NCBI RefSeq assembly: GCF_000003855.2
Contig: NW_003101671.1
Location: 469,817 to 533,816, forward strand
Direction: 5' to 3'
Origin: Blastomyces gilchristii SLH14081
Lineage: Eukaryota > Ascomycota > Eurotiomycetes > Onygenales > Ajellomycetaceae
DNA length: 64,000 bases
This document shows, piece by piece, positions 25,979 through 37,359 of the stretch; positions within the stretch are counted from its first letter, which is position 1; each line of letters opens with the position of its first letter. The notes beneath the pieces were generated by a model. The model searched no databases, had not been told where the DNA came from, and worked only from the letters and a program-made list of their open reading frames with translations. The position numbers and the translations under genes were made by a program.

Positions 25979-26236
25979 TATAAGAATAAGTGCTTACAGA
26001 TAATTATTCAGATGTTTGCAGCTTAACATAATATATACTGTTAACTACTAGAAGTATTCACAGTAGAAAGATAAAATATAGAGATTAAATATATAATAAT
26101 ATTCAAGCTGAGTTATGAATAGTATTTGCAAACTTCAGTCTATATAGTTGTATGTAGCGAAGAGCCGCTAACTCTATTGATTACGCGAGAGATAGAAATA
26201 GAGGTAAAGAATCCGCGAGGAGCGGGATTTCTTACA
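25979..26236 (-). repeat. 5' LTR of copy B1
   Basis: A 258-bp LTR aligned end to end with the B2 LTRs. The outer ~90 bases (26147-26236) keep CpG-containing words such as ATTACGCGAG and CCGCGAGGAGCGGG. The inner ~165 bases have lost them. This makes it a sharp within-LTR boundary of mutation density. Confidence 0.85.
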
Positions 26237-27219
26237 AGTAGAGATCACAGAAACAGAGGTAGCAGAAGCAGGAGAATCAGACACAGAGATAAGTATAGAA
26301 GATTGAGAAGAAGCAGTGAAGAAAGAAATAGAGAGAGCAGAGAGAAATACAGAAGACTCAGTTATATATGATATAAGTAACTTCTTCATTATTATATTCT
26401 TGAAGTTCTCAATCAATGATTTAATATTGAAATTATAATTATCAGTAAATGCAGATCTGTTAACATGTGAAGATTCTATGTGAATTAAAACAAATATATC
26501 AGTATTTATATTCATATAGAACAATCAGAAAATATGATCAGAAAACATAATCAGATATCTGCTGAAAAAAGAAGATTGAGAATGTATAAGAAGATAAAGA
26601 AGATGTATTATTCATAATAGTATGTTCTGATAATTATTAGAAGATAAACAAGTTCAGATCATGTTTCATAATATGTTATACTTACTGCTAATAAACTGCC
26701 TGATATGAGCACTACAATGATACTTATTATGAAAATGAGAGATCATCATCAGAAACATATACAATGTAATAGATAAATAAATATAAGATGTTAAACAGAA
26801 GAAGAAGCAGAAATCTTGAAGAAGATGATAATATTTAATAATGATAATAATGAAGAAGATGATTGAAGAATAAGAAAAGTTAGTAAATAAGTGATATAAT
26901 ATAGTGAAAGTTTCTTTATAAGAGTATATACAGAACACTAGCTGAATCAGAAATAGACTACACAATTATGAACACTAGTGATGTACTAATTCACATGAAG
27001 CTAGAGTATACATTATAATCACATAAGTATGACTGAATCTGATGAGAGAGAATGTGATTCAGAAGAATGTACAATCATCAGATAATAACACAGTCACTTT
27101 CAAACTTACTTACAAATGTAAAGAGGTCACAGCAGCCACCAATTAATTTAGTGTACTGTATATAAGAAGCCGGCGTACACCTGTAATCATACGCTGACTC
27201 AAGCAATCTTTGAATCACA
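26237..27219 (+). mobile_element. Repeat D, longest copy (D2), unknown class
   Basis: Shared with 44746-45500 and, for its last part, with 10833-11024 and 37225-37359. The plus strand can be read as one long frame from about 26239 to 27060 with stops mainly TGA. It starts with an acidic segment (EITETEVAEAGESDTEI) and continues through STCEDSM-like and KTNISVFIF-like words. The last 167 bases (27053-27219) begin TGTGATTC and end GAATCACA, an 8-bp inverted repeat with the TG...CA form of an LTR, and contain a TATATAAGAAG motif. The LTR 5' of B1 lies on its left. The family could be an LTR retrotransposon with its 3' LTR or a DNA transposon end. I do not recognise the protein. Confidence 0.5.
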
Positions 27220-27624
27220 CTGACACAGATCTCTGTTAATGCCTATGAAATACTCTGAAAAAGAAGTCACTGAAAAGATCACTGATAGTAGAATTATATA
27301 ATAATCTATTTCATCAGTCTGACTGATATTAAAAAAGCTCAAGAAAAGTTGTATCATACTATAATAATAGATTCTCATATTAAACTCTCTCAATAATATC
27401 ACAAATATCTAGATATCTTCTGATAAGATAATATTATAAACATATCTCTCTTACAAGACTCAGAAGTGAATCATAGTATTAAGTTAGAAAAGAGAAATAA
27501 TAAAGACTCTGAACTGTTATAAAATCTTCTTTATAATATATTCTGAGATGAACTTCTTCTTCTTTGAAAGATACTTAATAATCTGTTAAATAAATAATTC
27601 ATATATATTAGTAACTTCTCTACT

Positions 27625-27954
27625 TGTGGCGGGCTGCGCCCGATCAATCATATAGACTATTCCATTACACTCCACAGATTCCAACCGCTCCATTCTCGAA
27701 CGCGTACGCTCCGATCCTCGGCCGCTACAACTGATTCTCGGCCATTCTTGATCACCGATCCTCGGCCGCCATGAACGCGTATAGATTCTTCCGCCCTGAA
27801 GCTCCACTGCATACATCATCATATACACATATAAATATTCACTTTGATCACTGATTCTCACACTTTCTCTTTCTTTTCCTTCTTTAACATTTTTCTCTTT
27901 GTTATATAAGATCTATCAATATCATACTGATCTATTCAGTGTAGGCCTCTTATA
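27625..27954 (+). repeat. 5' LTR of A7
   Basis: 330 bp, starting TGTGGCGGGCTGCG and ending CTCTTATA (CTCTTACA in the 3' LTR). Probable TATA box TATAAATA at 27830-27837. Internal sequence CTAGAAAAATATTC follows; I see no obvious tRNA primer-binding site directly after it. Confidence 0.95.
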
Positions 27955-28479
27955 CTAGAAAAATATTCATTGTCTTCTTATTAGAAATGATTATTCATCA
28001 AGATATTCAAACATGTAATGATGTGTAAGAAAGAGAAACAGTTAAGCAGACACTGAGTCTTCAGATAGAAGCTTGCTCATCAGTTATCCTGGCCCTGTAA
28101 TAGGATTTTACAAAAGAATGTCAGTGAAAGACCTGAGAGTTCTGACACTCAGATGTATGAGATATTTATACAATTACACTTCTTCAGATTCTACAGATAT
28201 CACACATTTAATAAATAATATAATCATGTCTAACAATAATATGAGAGAACTCTTGAGTGTGAGTATAGACATAATATTACAGTGACTCTGAGCAATATTG
28301 AAACTATAATAATAATAAATAGCTGATATGCATGTAACTTAACAATGTCAATATGAAGAGATCTAATAATTATTATAATAAGAAACTCATGCAATTTCAA
28401 CACCTGCAGAATCAAATACAAAAGTGCTGAAAAAACACTTAGATACTTCTGCATATTTTAATGCTTTCAATCTCACTCT

Positions 28480-29409
28480 CTACTTATCATGAAGAATGGA
28501 AATGCTTACAAAACTGAGTGTAGATGAAGATGCTACCAGTTCACTAATTAATCAAGATTAGTATATCAATGAATGATTGAAGAACTGTGTGAAACAGAAG
28601 TTTCATTCATGAATGAAAGTATGTGAATAAGTGTTATAAATGCCTGACAATATTATGAAATATCTTGATATTCTGTTTTAAGACACTGTCATGTAACAGA
28701 AGATGTTAGATTGATTACAGAGTATCTGACAGAGAAACATTTCTCTTACAACATTCATTTCTGACTTTGACATCAAGATCTTAGAAGCAGGTGATTAATC
28801 TTGAGAGAATTGAATAAAGATTAGCATGCTCAAGAAGACATTAACTTTCAAACTCTTACAGAGTCTCATAAGTATAAATGAAGACTCAACTTATGAAGGC
28901 TTCTGTACACAGCTTCAGACATTGAATGATCATCTTATCAAGCTCAAGAGTATACAGAACAGTGACAGAAGATATTACATCTCAGTCACTTATATAGTCA
29001 TGCTGAAGAGGAGTAACAGCAATAATGCAAATATTATGAACTGAATAGATTCAAATGTCTATGCATAAGCAAGAGTTTCTGCTGTTTAAACAGACTTTCA
29101 AGTCCCTGAGATCACTTCTGAAGAAGTTGCTGATTGACATTAATATGAAGTATGTATTAACTATAACTGATCAGAACACATTGCTTCTAACTGCTGATTA
29201 GTCTATATGTCACCTCACTCAAGAGAAAGATCAGTATCTTCTTACTCAAAGAATGAATCAGTGCCTGTTCATATCAATCACATTACATTGAAAGAAGATT
29301 CAGAAGATAACTATGAGAATGTTCTGATGAAACAGGAAAAAGATTAGCTTCTGTTCAAATTTATAAACAGAAGCTTGAAGAGGTCAGATGATAATAATTT
29401 AAAGAGAAA
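28480..29409 (+). pseudogene. gag: gag of chromovirus A7
   Basis: Gag forms the capsid-like particle that packages the element RNA. The frame used by the clean segment 28826-29044 contains the fungal gypsy gag core, with TFISDFDIKILEAG just upstream and YEGFCTQLQTLNDHLIKLKSIQ within. A CX2CX4HX4C zinc knuckle, which binds RNA, follows at 29153-29194, but its second Cys is Tyr (TGT to TAT). TGA and TAA stops break the frame several times, and no reliable start codon can be chosen. The matching gag of A4 is at about 12650-13480. Confidence 0.8.
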
Positions 29410-32400
29410 ATGATAATGAATATGATTCTTATATCTACTATGATTGATAACATGTATAATATGAAAGCTATGATAGACAGTGATCTATGTCATTATACAA
29501 TAATTAAATCTTCAATTGTAAGATATTATAATCTTCAGTGTATTCTCTTATCAAGACTCTGACTTCTTACAGGATTTGATGATTCAAAAGACATTCACAC
29601 TCATTACATGATGAAATTAAACATAGATGTTAAAGAATATCAATGTAAAGATGTCTATGTATATGAAGTTGAGAATCTTGACTATAATCTTCTACTAGAA
29701 CTTGCCTGACTATCTGAACAAGACATCTTATTGAATACTTAAAACAGAAGCTTAATATTTCTGAATAATAATAGAATTCATGAAGATGATATTCACAAGA
29801 CTATGAATCTTACACAGATCTCTGCTAACACTTATAAAATGCTCTGAAAAAGAAGTCATTATTAAAATTATCAACAGAGTCATTAACAAAGTCACTGATA
29901 GCAGAACTATATATCAATCTATTTCATCTGTCTGACTGATATCAAGAAAGCTCTAGAAAAGTTATTCTGTACTACAATAACAGATTCTTGTATAAAACTT
30001 TCTCAATAATATCATGAATATCTAAATATCTTCTGATAAGATAATATTATGAATATACTCTCTTTACAAGACTCAGAAGTGAATCACAGTATCAAGTTAG
30101 AAAAGAAGAATGATAAGAACTCTGAGTCATTATGAGACTCTCTTTATAATATGTCTTAAGATGAACTTCTTCTTCTTTGAAAGATACTCAATAATCTGTT
30201 GAATAAGAGATTTATATATATTAGTAACTCTTTCACTGCAGCTTCTATTCTCTTTATAAAGAAATCAGATAAAGAACTCTGATTCTGTATAAACTACTGA
30301 GATCTGAACAGATTGATAAAGAAAGATCATTATCTCTTATCTCTCATCAATGAAACCCTAGCATGTATCAGATGAGCTCAATGATTTATAAAGCTAGATA
30401 TTATCACTGTATTTCATAAGATTTATATCACTGAAGAAGATGAATAACTTACAGCATTCTGAACATGTTATGATCTCTTTGAATAAGTAGTCACACTCTT
30501 TGAACTGACTAATACTCTCAGTATATTTCAGAAGTATATCAACTGAGTACTCTGAGATTTTCTTAATAAGTTTGTATCTGCTTATCTAGATAACATTCTC
30601 ATCTTCACTGATGAATTTAGAAAAGAGTATCAAGAGTATATATAAAGAGTATTATAATGACTACAAGAAGCAGGAATATCAATTGATATTGATAAGTATG
30701 ATTTCAAAGTTAAGAGTACTAAATACTTAGATTTCATCATAGAAGCTGATAAGAGAATTTGAATGAATTCTAAGAAGATCTCTATTATTCTTGAATAAGA
30801 AGCTTCATATACTGTGAAAGATGTATAAAGCTTCATTGAATTCACTAACTTCTATTAGTGATTTATATGAAACTTCTCAGATATCATGAGATCACTTATA
30901 GAACTCACTAAGAAAGACTCAGTATTTCAATGATCAGCAGACATCAAAGCTGCATTTACACAGATGAAGAAGATATTCATTAATATCTCTCTACTGATAA
31001 CATTTGATTCTGATTATAAGATAGTTATTGAAGCTGATTTCTCTAACTATGTCATAGAAGAAGCTATATTATAATATGATAATAAAGATGTCTTATAATT
31101 ATATATCTTCATGTCTAAGAAACTGAGTCCTGCTGAATGCAATTATAAGATCTATAATAAGAAACTTCTCACAATTATACACTATCTAGAAGAATGAGAC
31201 TCTGAACTCTGAAGTATCTTCAAATTTGAGATAATCACAGATTATAAGAATCTCAAATACTTTATAATAATCTGTAAACTCACTGAATGATAGATATGAT
31301 AGTCTGAGTTTCTAAGTCACTTTCATTTTATAATACACTATCACCTCAGTAGTCAGAACTCAATGACAGATACTCTCTCATAATGAGAATAAGATATACT
31401 GTTTAATATAATAGATACATACTGAATGAATTGAGAACACTGACTCTTGAATCTGAAGATATTGATTAATTAAGATAGAACAACTCATGACACTATACAT
31501 ACTTCTTTAATTAGAACTGTCACTGACACTGACACTGATACTGACACTGATATCTCAACTTCTTCTGAATCTACACTGAATAAATTATAGTATGTAATAG
31601 CTTAAACTGATGAACTTCTTTAAGCACTCACTGAAGCAGTATATTAAGAAGCACTCTAATTCTCTTCAGAACTATATATAAGAACTGACATCTCAGAATA
31701 CTTAATTGATGATAATAACACTCTACAGTTCTGTAAACAACATTGAGTCTCTTACTCTGAACTCTTACACACTCAGATAATACAAGAGATGCATGATTTA
31801 TATATAACTGATCACTCAGATTATAAATAACTGTATGAAATGATCTTCTGAGAGTTTTACTAACCTGAGATATTAAATAGTATTAGATACTTTGTCTGAA
31901 ACTGTAACTACTGATCTTTCATTATCTTATAAAAGAATTATAGAAAAGATCTACTAAAATCACTTAATATCTCTGATAAAATCTGATAAGATGTAGCAAT
32001 TGACTTTGCTATTAATCTATCTGAGAGTAAGAGTTGTAAGAACATTCTGATTATTGTTAACTGACTAAGTAAAGATATAATATTGAAATCTTATAATAAG
32101 ATAAATACTGAACAAGTTATTGAAGTCTTCTTATAAAGTTCATTCTATTGAATACATAAGTTACTGAGATCTATTATATCAGATAAAGACTATCAATTTA
32201 TAAGCACTCTCTGAATAAGAATCTATCAAGTTCTCAAGATTATATACTGTTTATCAACTATCTATCACTCTGAGACTGATAATATATTGAAATGAATAAT
32301 TCAGACTGTAAAGAATTATCTTTATAAGTTCTGTAATTACTTATAAGATGATTGATATAATCTTCTTCTATATACAGAGATTACTATTAACAGTTAAAAT

Positions 32401-33030
32401 GCTATTTTAACAGATATAAGTCTGTTCTTTCTTACACATAGATATTACATGAAAGTGTTGAATCTTCTAGAGATCACACAGTTCACACTGAACCTCTGCT
32501 ATTCAATTCAGATCACTGATAATATAGTAATAAAGCTCTGAGATATCTGCAACTGAGCAGAGGTCTTCATGATAACTGCTAAACAAGATTAAGAAGATTA
32601 AGTCAATATTCAATGAGATTCTGCACAGCAGTATAAGATAGAAGATCTTGTATAATTGAATCTCAAGAATATACAGACTACATACTCATTCTGTACATTG
32701 AACTATTGTCATATGAAATACACAGTGATAGAGATTCTAGACAGTCATAACTACTGTCTTAATACTTCATCAGAGATTCATGATATATTTCATATGAGCT
32801 TGCTCTGCTGTATTATCACTGATCTGTTCTCTTCTCAACTGACTTTCAACTGACAACTGCCAGGGATTGTAGAAGAAGATAATGAACTTGAATGAGAGAT
32901 TGAGAATATTCTTGATAAGAGACCCTGCAGCTGCAGCCAATAATATCATGTAAAATGAGTCAGGTATAATTGCCTGACCTGGACTCTGAGTTCCACATTA
33001 TTCAAAACAGCAGCCCTTGACTGATGAGAA
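29410..33030 (+). pseudogene. pol: pol of chromovirus A7 (PR-RT-RH-IN-chromodomain)
   Basis: The pol frame starts near 29410 and stays in one phase to 33030. Protease: Asp-Ser in AMIDSDL near 29480 (the usual Gly is Asp). RT: 30180-30650, with the YLDD box read as YLDN near 30590. RNase H: about 30900-31300, with [22 protein letters not shown] and TDYKNLKYF. Integrase: about 31640-32560, with the core segment AIDFAINLSESKSCKN near 31990 and the second Asp in IISDKDYQF near 32180. Chromodomain: 32884-33030, with IENILDKRP, YHVKWVRYN, TW and an ALD tail. Chromodomains direct integration to marked chromatin. G-to-A changes have removed several catalytic residues and created many TGA codons. Confidence 0.9.
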
Positions 33031-33039
33031 CTGCTTCTG

Positions 33040-33054
33040 AAAAGAGGGGGCTAA
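33040..33054 (+). other. Polypurine tract of A7
   Basis: AAAAGAGGGGG followed by CTAA lies directly before the 3' LTR, where second-strand synthesis is primed. The run of G has survived in a sequence where GG is otherwise nearly absent. Confidence 0.85.
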
Positions 33055-33141
33055 TGTGGCGGGCTGCGCCCGATCAATTATATAGACTATTCTGTTACAC
33101 TTCACAGATTCCAACTGCTTCATTCTTGAATGCATACACTC

Positions 33142-33201
33142 TGATCCTCGGCCGCCACAACCGATTCTCAGCCATTCTCGATTGCCGATCCTCGGCTGCC
33201 A
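33142..33201 (+). promoter_or_regulatory. Direct repeats in the A LTR U3 region
   Basis: GATCCTCGGCYGCCA occurs at 33143 and again at 33187, with a related GATTCTCAGCCATTC between them. The 5' LTR has the same arrangement (27713-27772). Short direct repeats upstream of a TATA box (TATAAATA, 33260-33267) are the usual form of a retrotransposon enhancer. Function is inferred. Confidence 0.5.
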
Positions 33202-33259
33202 TGAACACGTATAGATTCTTCCGCCCCGAAGCTCCACCGCGTATGCCACCACATATGCG

Positions 33260-33267
33260 TATAAATA
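33260..33267 (+). promoter_or_regulatory. Probable TATA box of the A LTR
   Basis: TATAAATA about 205 bases into the LTR, conserved in the LTRs at 27830 and in drifted form near 11965. It would drive transcription of the element from the 5' LTR. Confidence 0.55.
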
Positions 33268-35270
33268 TCCACTTTGATTGCTGATTCTCGTACTTTCTCT
33301 TTCTTTTCCTTCTCTAATGTTTTTCTCTTTGTTATATAAGACCTATCAATATCATATCAATCTATTCGGCGTAGGCCTCTTACACTACTGCAGCTTCTAT
33401 TCTCTTTGCAAAGAAATCAGATGAAGATCTCTGATTCTGTGTAAACTATTAAGAACTGAACAGATTAATAAAGAAAGACTGCTATTCTTTATCTCTTATT
33501 AATAAAACTCTAGCTTATATCAGATAAGCTTAATAATTTATAAAGTTAGATATTATCACTGCATTTTATAAGATTTGTATCACTGAAGAAAATGAATGAT
33601 TTACAGCATTTCAAACATGTTATAATCTCTTTAAATAAGTAGTTACATTCTTTGAACTGACTAATACTTTTAGTATATTTCAGAAGTATATTAACTGAGC
33701 ACTCTGAGATTTTCTTGATAAATTTATATCTGCTTATCTCAATGACATTCTCATCTTCACTGATAAGTTCAGAAAAGAATATCAAGAACATGTGTAAAGA
33801 GTATTATAATAACTACAAGAAGCAGAACTACTGATAGATATAGATAAGTATGATTTTAAAGTTAAGAGTGTAAAATATCTAGACTTTATCATAGAAGCTG
33901 ATAAGAAGATTTAAATGAATTCTGAGAAGATCTCTGCTATTCTTAAATAAGAGATTCTGTGTACTGTAAAAGATGTATAAAGCTTTATCAGATTTACTAA
34001 CTTCTATCAGTGATTTATACAGAATTTCTCAGATATTACTAGACTACTTATAGAACTTATTAAGAAGAACTCAGTATTTCAATGATCAGCAGACATTGAA
34101 GCTGTATTTATATAAATAAAGAAGATATTTATTAATACTTCTCTACTGATAACATTTAACTCTGATTATAAAACAGTTATTAAAGCTGATTTCTCTGACT
34201 ATATTATAGAAGAAGCTATATTATAATATAATAATAAAGATATCTTATAATTATGTATCTTCATATCTAAGAAACTGAGTCTCACTAAATATAATTGTAA
34301 GATCTATAATAAGAAACTTCTCATAATTGTACACTGTCTTGAAGAATAAGACTCTGAACTCTGAAGTATCTTTAAATTTGAAATAATTAAAGATTATAAG
34401 AATTTCAAGTATTTCATAATCATCTATAAGCTTATTAAATGACAGATGTAATAATCTGAGCTATTAAACTGTTTTCATTTGACTATACACTATTACTCTG
34501 ACAGTCAGAATTCAATAACAGGTACTCTCTTATAATAACAGTAAGATATATCTTTCAATATAATGGATACTCACTGAATGAACTGAGAGTATCAGCTTTT
34601 AAATCTGAAAATACTAGTTAATCATGATGAAATATTATATAATACTATATATACATCTCTGATTAGAATACTCTCTCTTTAAACTGTTACTGATAACTTA
34701 ACTTTCTCTGAATCTACACTGAATGAATTATGATATGCAGCAGCTTGAACTGATAAACTTCTTCAAGTACTTACTAAAGTAGTATGTTAAGAAGCACTCT
34801 GATTTCTTCCAGAACTATGTATAAGAACTGACATCTCAAAATGCTTAATTAATAATAATAACACTTTATAATTCTGTGAACAACACTGAGTCTCTCAGTT
34901 CAAACTCTTATACACTCAGATTATACAAGAGATACATGATTTATATATAATCAGTTATTCAGATTATAAATAACTGTATTAAATAATCTCTTAAGAATTC
35001 TACTGATCTGAGATATTAAACAACATCAGATGCTTTGTCTGAAACTGTAACTATTATTTCTTTATTATTTTATGAAAAGATTATAGAAAAGACCTACTGA
35101 AATCACTTAATAGCACTAATAGAATCTGATGAGATGTAGTAATTAACTTCACTATTAATCACTCTGAGAGTAAGAGTTACAAGAATGTTCTGATTATCAT
35201 TGACTGATTAAGTGAAGATATAATATTGAAATCTTATAATAAGATGAATACTGAACAAGTTACTGAAGTC

Positions 35271-35272
<2 letters not shown>

Positions 35273-35304
<32 letters not shown>

Positions 35305-36692
35305 TTCAATTATAGAAGTATATAGTCAGAGACTATAATATCTACCTGAGAACTTTTTGTTCTCAGAGTTTTTCTAATATCTATAGAGTTAACTATTATA
35401 CACTTATCAATTTCAGATATGTAAAATCAGAAAATTTCAGCTCAGAATATAAAAACTCTTTACAAATTGCAGGATTTTAACACCTTCTGATACTTTGAAA
35501 TCATTTGAAAATATCATGACAAAGGAAAAGTCTTAAAGATAGACATATTAAATAAGTAGATAGAAAAGAATAGAAAAGAAAAAGTAAAGTAAAGAGAGAC
35601 TATGACAAAATAACATTATTAAAAGATAGTGTATAGCTGTTTTAACAGATTATGTCTGATCAATTTCCTTCTCTTCATATTCAGATATTTCTAAATTCAG
35701 CTATTTTTCACAGCTGTTTGAGTTTCTGATAGAAAGTCTATTAAGTATTTAATTCCTGTCTCAGTTGAGAATAAGAACCTTATATTTAATTAATTTAAAT
35801 CATACTTCTCTTTCAATCTGACTCTGAGACTATTGTATAATGCACAGTGTATTATAATATACTCAGAATTTTCATTTACATTGCAGAATGAGCATTCTAT
35901 TGAATTAAATCTATTATTAAATCTTTGTATATAAGATTTGAAATAATCATGTTTTAGTTTCAGCTGAATTATAGATGAGAATATTTTCTTTTTACATTTA
36001 ATTAAATAAAATTTTCACTTGAGTTTTGTTTCAAATCTTGAATAATGTATACTCTTCTTTTATTTCTGTCAGCTTTTATTTCACTTATCTAAATAAGATT
36101 CTTTTATCTTTCTCCTTGTAAAAGACTAGAACACTATTTTTTGAATAGATTTGCTTAATTCTGAACTCTTTTTTAAAACTGAATCAGTCAATTCATTGTC
36201 ATGAATATTCATATGAGCAGGAGCTCAGTGCAGATGAATTATCAGTTTTAATATTCTTCTCTTTTGAATTTTTAAAACAGAGTTTAAAATCAGTTCAAGA
36301 TTCATTTGATCATTATAAATCTGACTATTTCTAAGTCTTTTTAAAGCAGCTTGACTATCAGAGAATATTTATATCTCTTTCAAACTATTTTCTCTTTTAT
36401 GAGATTTTATTTTAACAAGTTTGAAAGCTTTCACTATTATAAATAGTTCAGTATCAAAGACTTCAGTTTCACAGTCTAAATTTCAGAAACCTGAGATAAA
36501 ATTGATATTATCTTCAGTATAAGCAATATCTGTGTCTAATCTATTCAAATTCTCATTTTTTGAGTCATCTGAGTAAATCTGAATAGAGTCTTTTATATTG
36601 ATTGTAAAGATTCTCTTCAAATGCTATTCATATTCTCTCTCTTTAGATAGTTCACTTATTTGCAAGTCTATGAGAGATTCAAGCTTTTCTCT
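35273..36692 (-). mobile_element. 5'-truncated LINE L6 with 13-bp target duplication
   Basis: Inserted in the integrase region of A6. The target duplication is TTACTGAAGTCTT at 35260-35272 and TTACTAAAGTCTT at 36693-36705, differing by one G-to-A change gained after insertion. The minus strand holds the RNase H domain (about 36620-36050), the Cys/His motif near 35900-35850, the 3' UTR, both hairpins (28-nt hairpin at 35315-35342) and a long TTA-repeat tail (35273-35303). Stops are more frequent than in L5, so it is older or more heavily mutated. Confidence 0.95.
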
Positions 36693-37224
36693 TTACTAAA
36701 GTCTTCTTATAAAGTTCATTTTATTAGATACATGACTTACTGAGATCTATAGTATCTGATCAGAACTGTTAATTTCTAAGTACTTTCTGAATAAGAATCT
36801 ATCAAGTTCTCAAGATTATATACTATTTATCAACTGTCTATTACTCTGAGACTGATAATATATCAGAATAAATAATTCAGACTGTAAAGAACTATTTTTA
36901 TAAGTTCTATAATTATTTATAAGATAATTGATATGATCTTCTTCTACACATAGAGATTATTATTAATAATTAAGATGTCATTTTAACAGATATAAGCTCA
37001 TTCTATCTTATACACAGTGATTATATGAAAATGTTGAATCTTCTAAAGATTATACATTTCACACTGAACTCTCACAGTCTGATTTAAATTACTCATAATA
37101 TAGTAATAAAGCTTTGAGATATCTGTAAGTGAGCAGAAGTCTTTATAATAAGTATTAAATAAGATTAAGAAAATCAAATCAATGTTCACTGAAATCTTAT
37201 TAAGTAATATAAGATAGAAGATTT

Positions 37225-37359
37225 TGTGATTCAAAGATTGCTTAAGCCAGTGTACGATTACAGGCGTACGCCGGCTTCTTATATACAGTACACTAAATTA
37301 ATTAGTGACTGCTATAGCCCCTTTTACATTCATAAGCAATTTCAGAAGTGTAAGCATGT
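37225..37359 (-). repeat. 3'-end fragment of repeat D (copy D3)
   Basis: On the minus strand it is the terminal ~135 bases of repeat D, ending at 37225 (TGTGATTCAAAG on the plus strand). It is less mutated than D1 and D2: AGGCGTACGCCGGCTTC keeps its CpG sites. LTR E1 begins at 37360 and removes the rest. Confidence 0.75.

Larger units (their letters stand above)
17304..26236 (-). mobile_element. Family B chromovirus copy B1, nearly complete, LINE-interrupted
   Basis: Mirror image of complete copy B2. From right to left: 5' LTR (26236-25979), gag (about 25950-24850), protease and RT (about 24750-23450), RNase H (23357 to about 22880), integrase (about 22500-19450, split by LINE L5 at 20018-21788), the extra post-integrase region (about 19150-18290), 3' UTR, polypurine tract mirror (17366-17380) and a 62-bp 3' LTR remnant (17304-17365). 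At 23175-23357 a clean 60-codon frame equals that of B2 at 50473-50655 in 51 of 60 residues. Hypermutation is far heavier than in B2. The 3' LTR is cut by LINE fragment L4. The 5' LTR has inserted into repeat D2, next to AGTAG at 26237-26241; the matching target copy is lost on the other side. Confidence 0.9.
27625..33384 (+). mobile_element. Complete family A chromovirus A7 (5.76 kb, TSD CTACT)
   Basis: The only whole A element. Two 330-bp LTRs (27625-27954, 33055-33384) bracket gag, pol and a polypurine tract. The 5-bp target duplication CTACT is at 27620-27624 and 33385-33389. Domain order is gag, protease, RT, RNase H, integrase, chromodomain, which defines a Ty3/gypsy chromovirus. The pol frame is offset by -1 relative to the gag frame. 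Every domain carries stops, so it cannot move on its own. In the first ~155 bases the two LTRs differ at about 19 positions, all transitions. Several sites look like one ancestral CpG mutated on opposite strands in the two LTRs. It inserted in the RT region of A6. Confidence 0.95.
33055..33384 (+). repeat. 3' LTR of A7
   Basis: 330 bp, same ends as the 5' LTR, and the least mutated A-family LTR in the window. It keeps many CpG sites (GGCGGGCTGCGCCCG at its start, CCACCGCGTATGCC in the middle, TTCGGCGTAGG near its end). Followed by the CTACT target copy. Confidence 0.95.
27220..37224 (+). mobile_element. Family A copy A6, split by A7 and LINE L6
   Basis: A protease-to-integrase piece of chromovirus A in three segments: 27220-27624, 33390-35272 and 36706-37224. 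The first two join at CTACT, the target duplicated by A7. Read across, they restore the RT segment that starts with the TAASILF-like word and continues FCVNY. RT (33400-33830), RNase H (33900-34520) and integrase (34700-37224) follow, with stops throughout. Both outer edges touch repeat D copies that point toward each other (D2 on the left, D3 on the right), so the edges are not A-family termini. Clearly an old copy that served as a landing pad. Confidence 0.85.

Noticed and set aside
26126..26371. Arg/Ser-rich ORF resembling an SR protein
   Set aside because: It starts in the B1 LTR and ends in repeat D, so it is a chance fusion over GA-rich sequence.
33024..33284. ORFs on both strands over the 3' LTR of A7
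   Set aside because: The LTR is less mutated and so has fewer stops by chance; both frames cross the element-LTR boundary.
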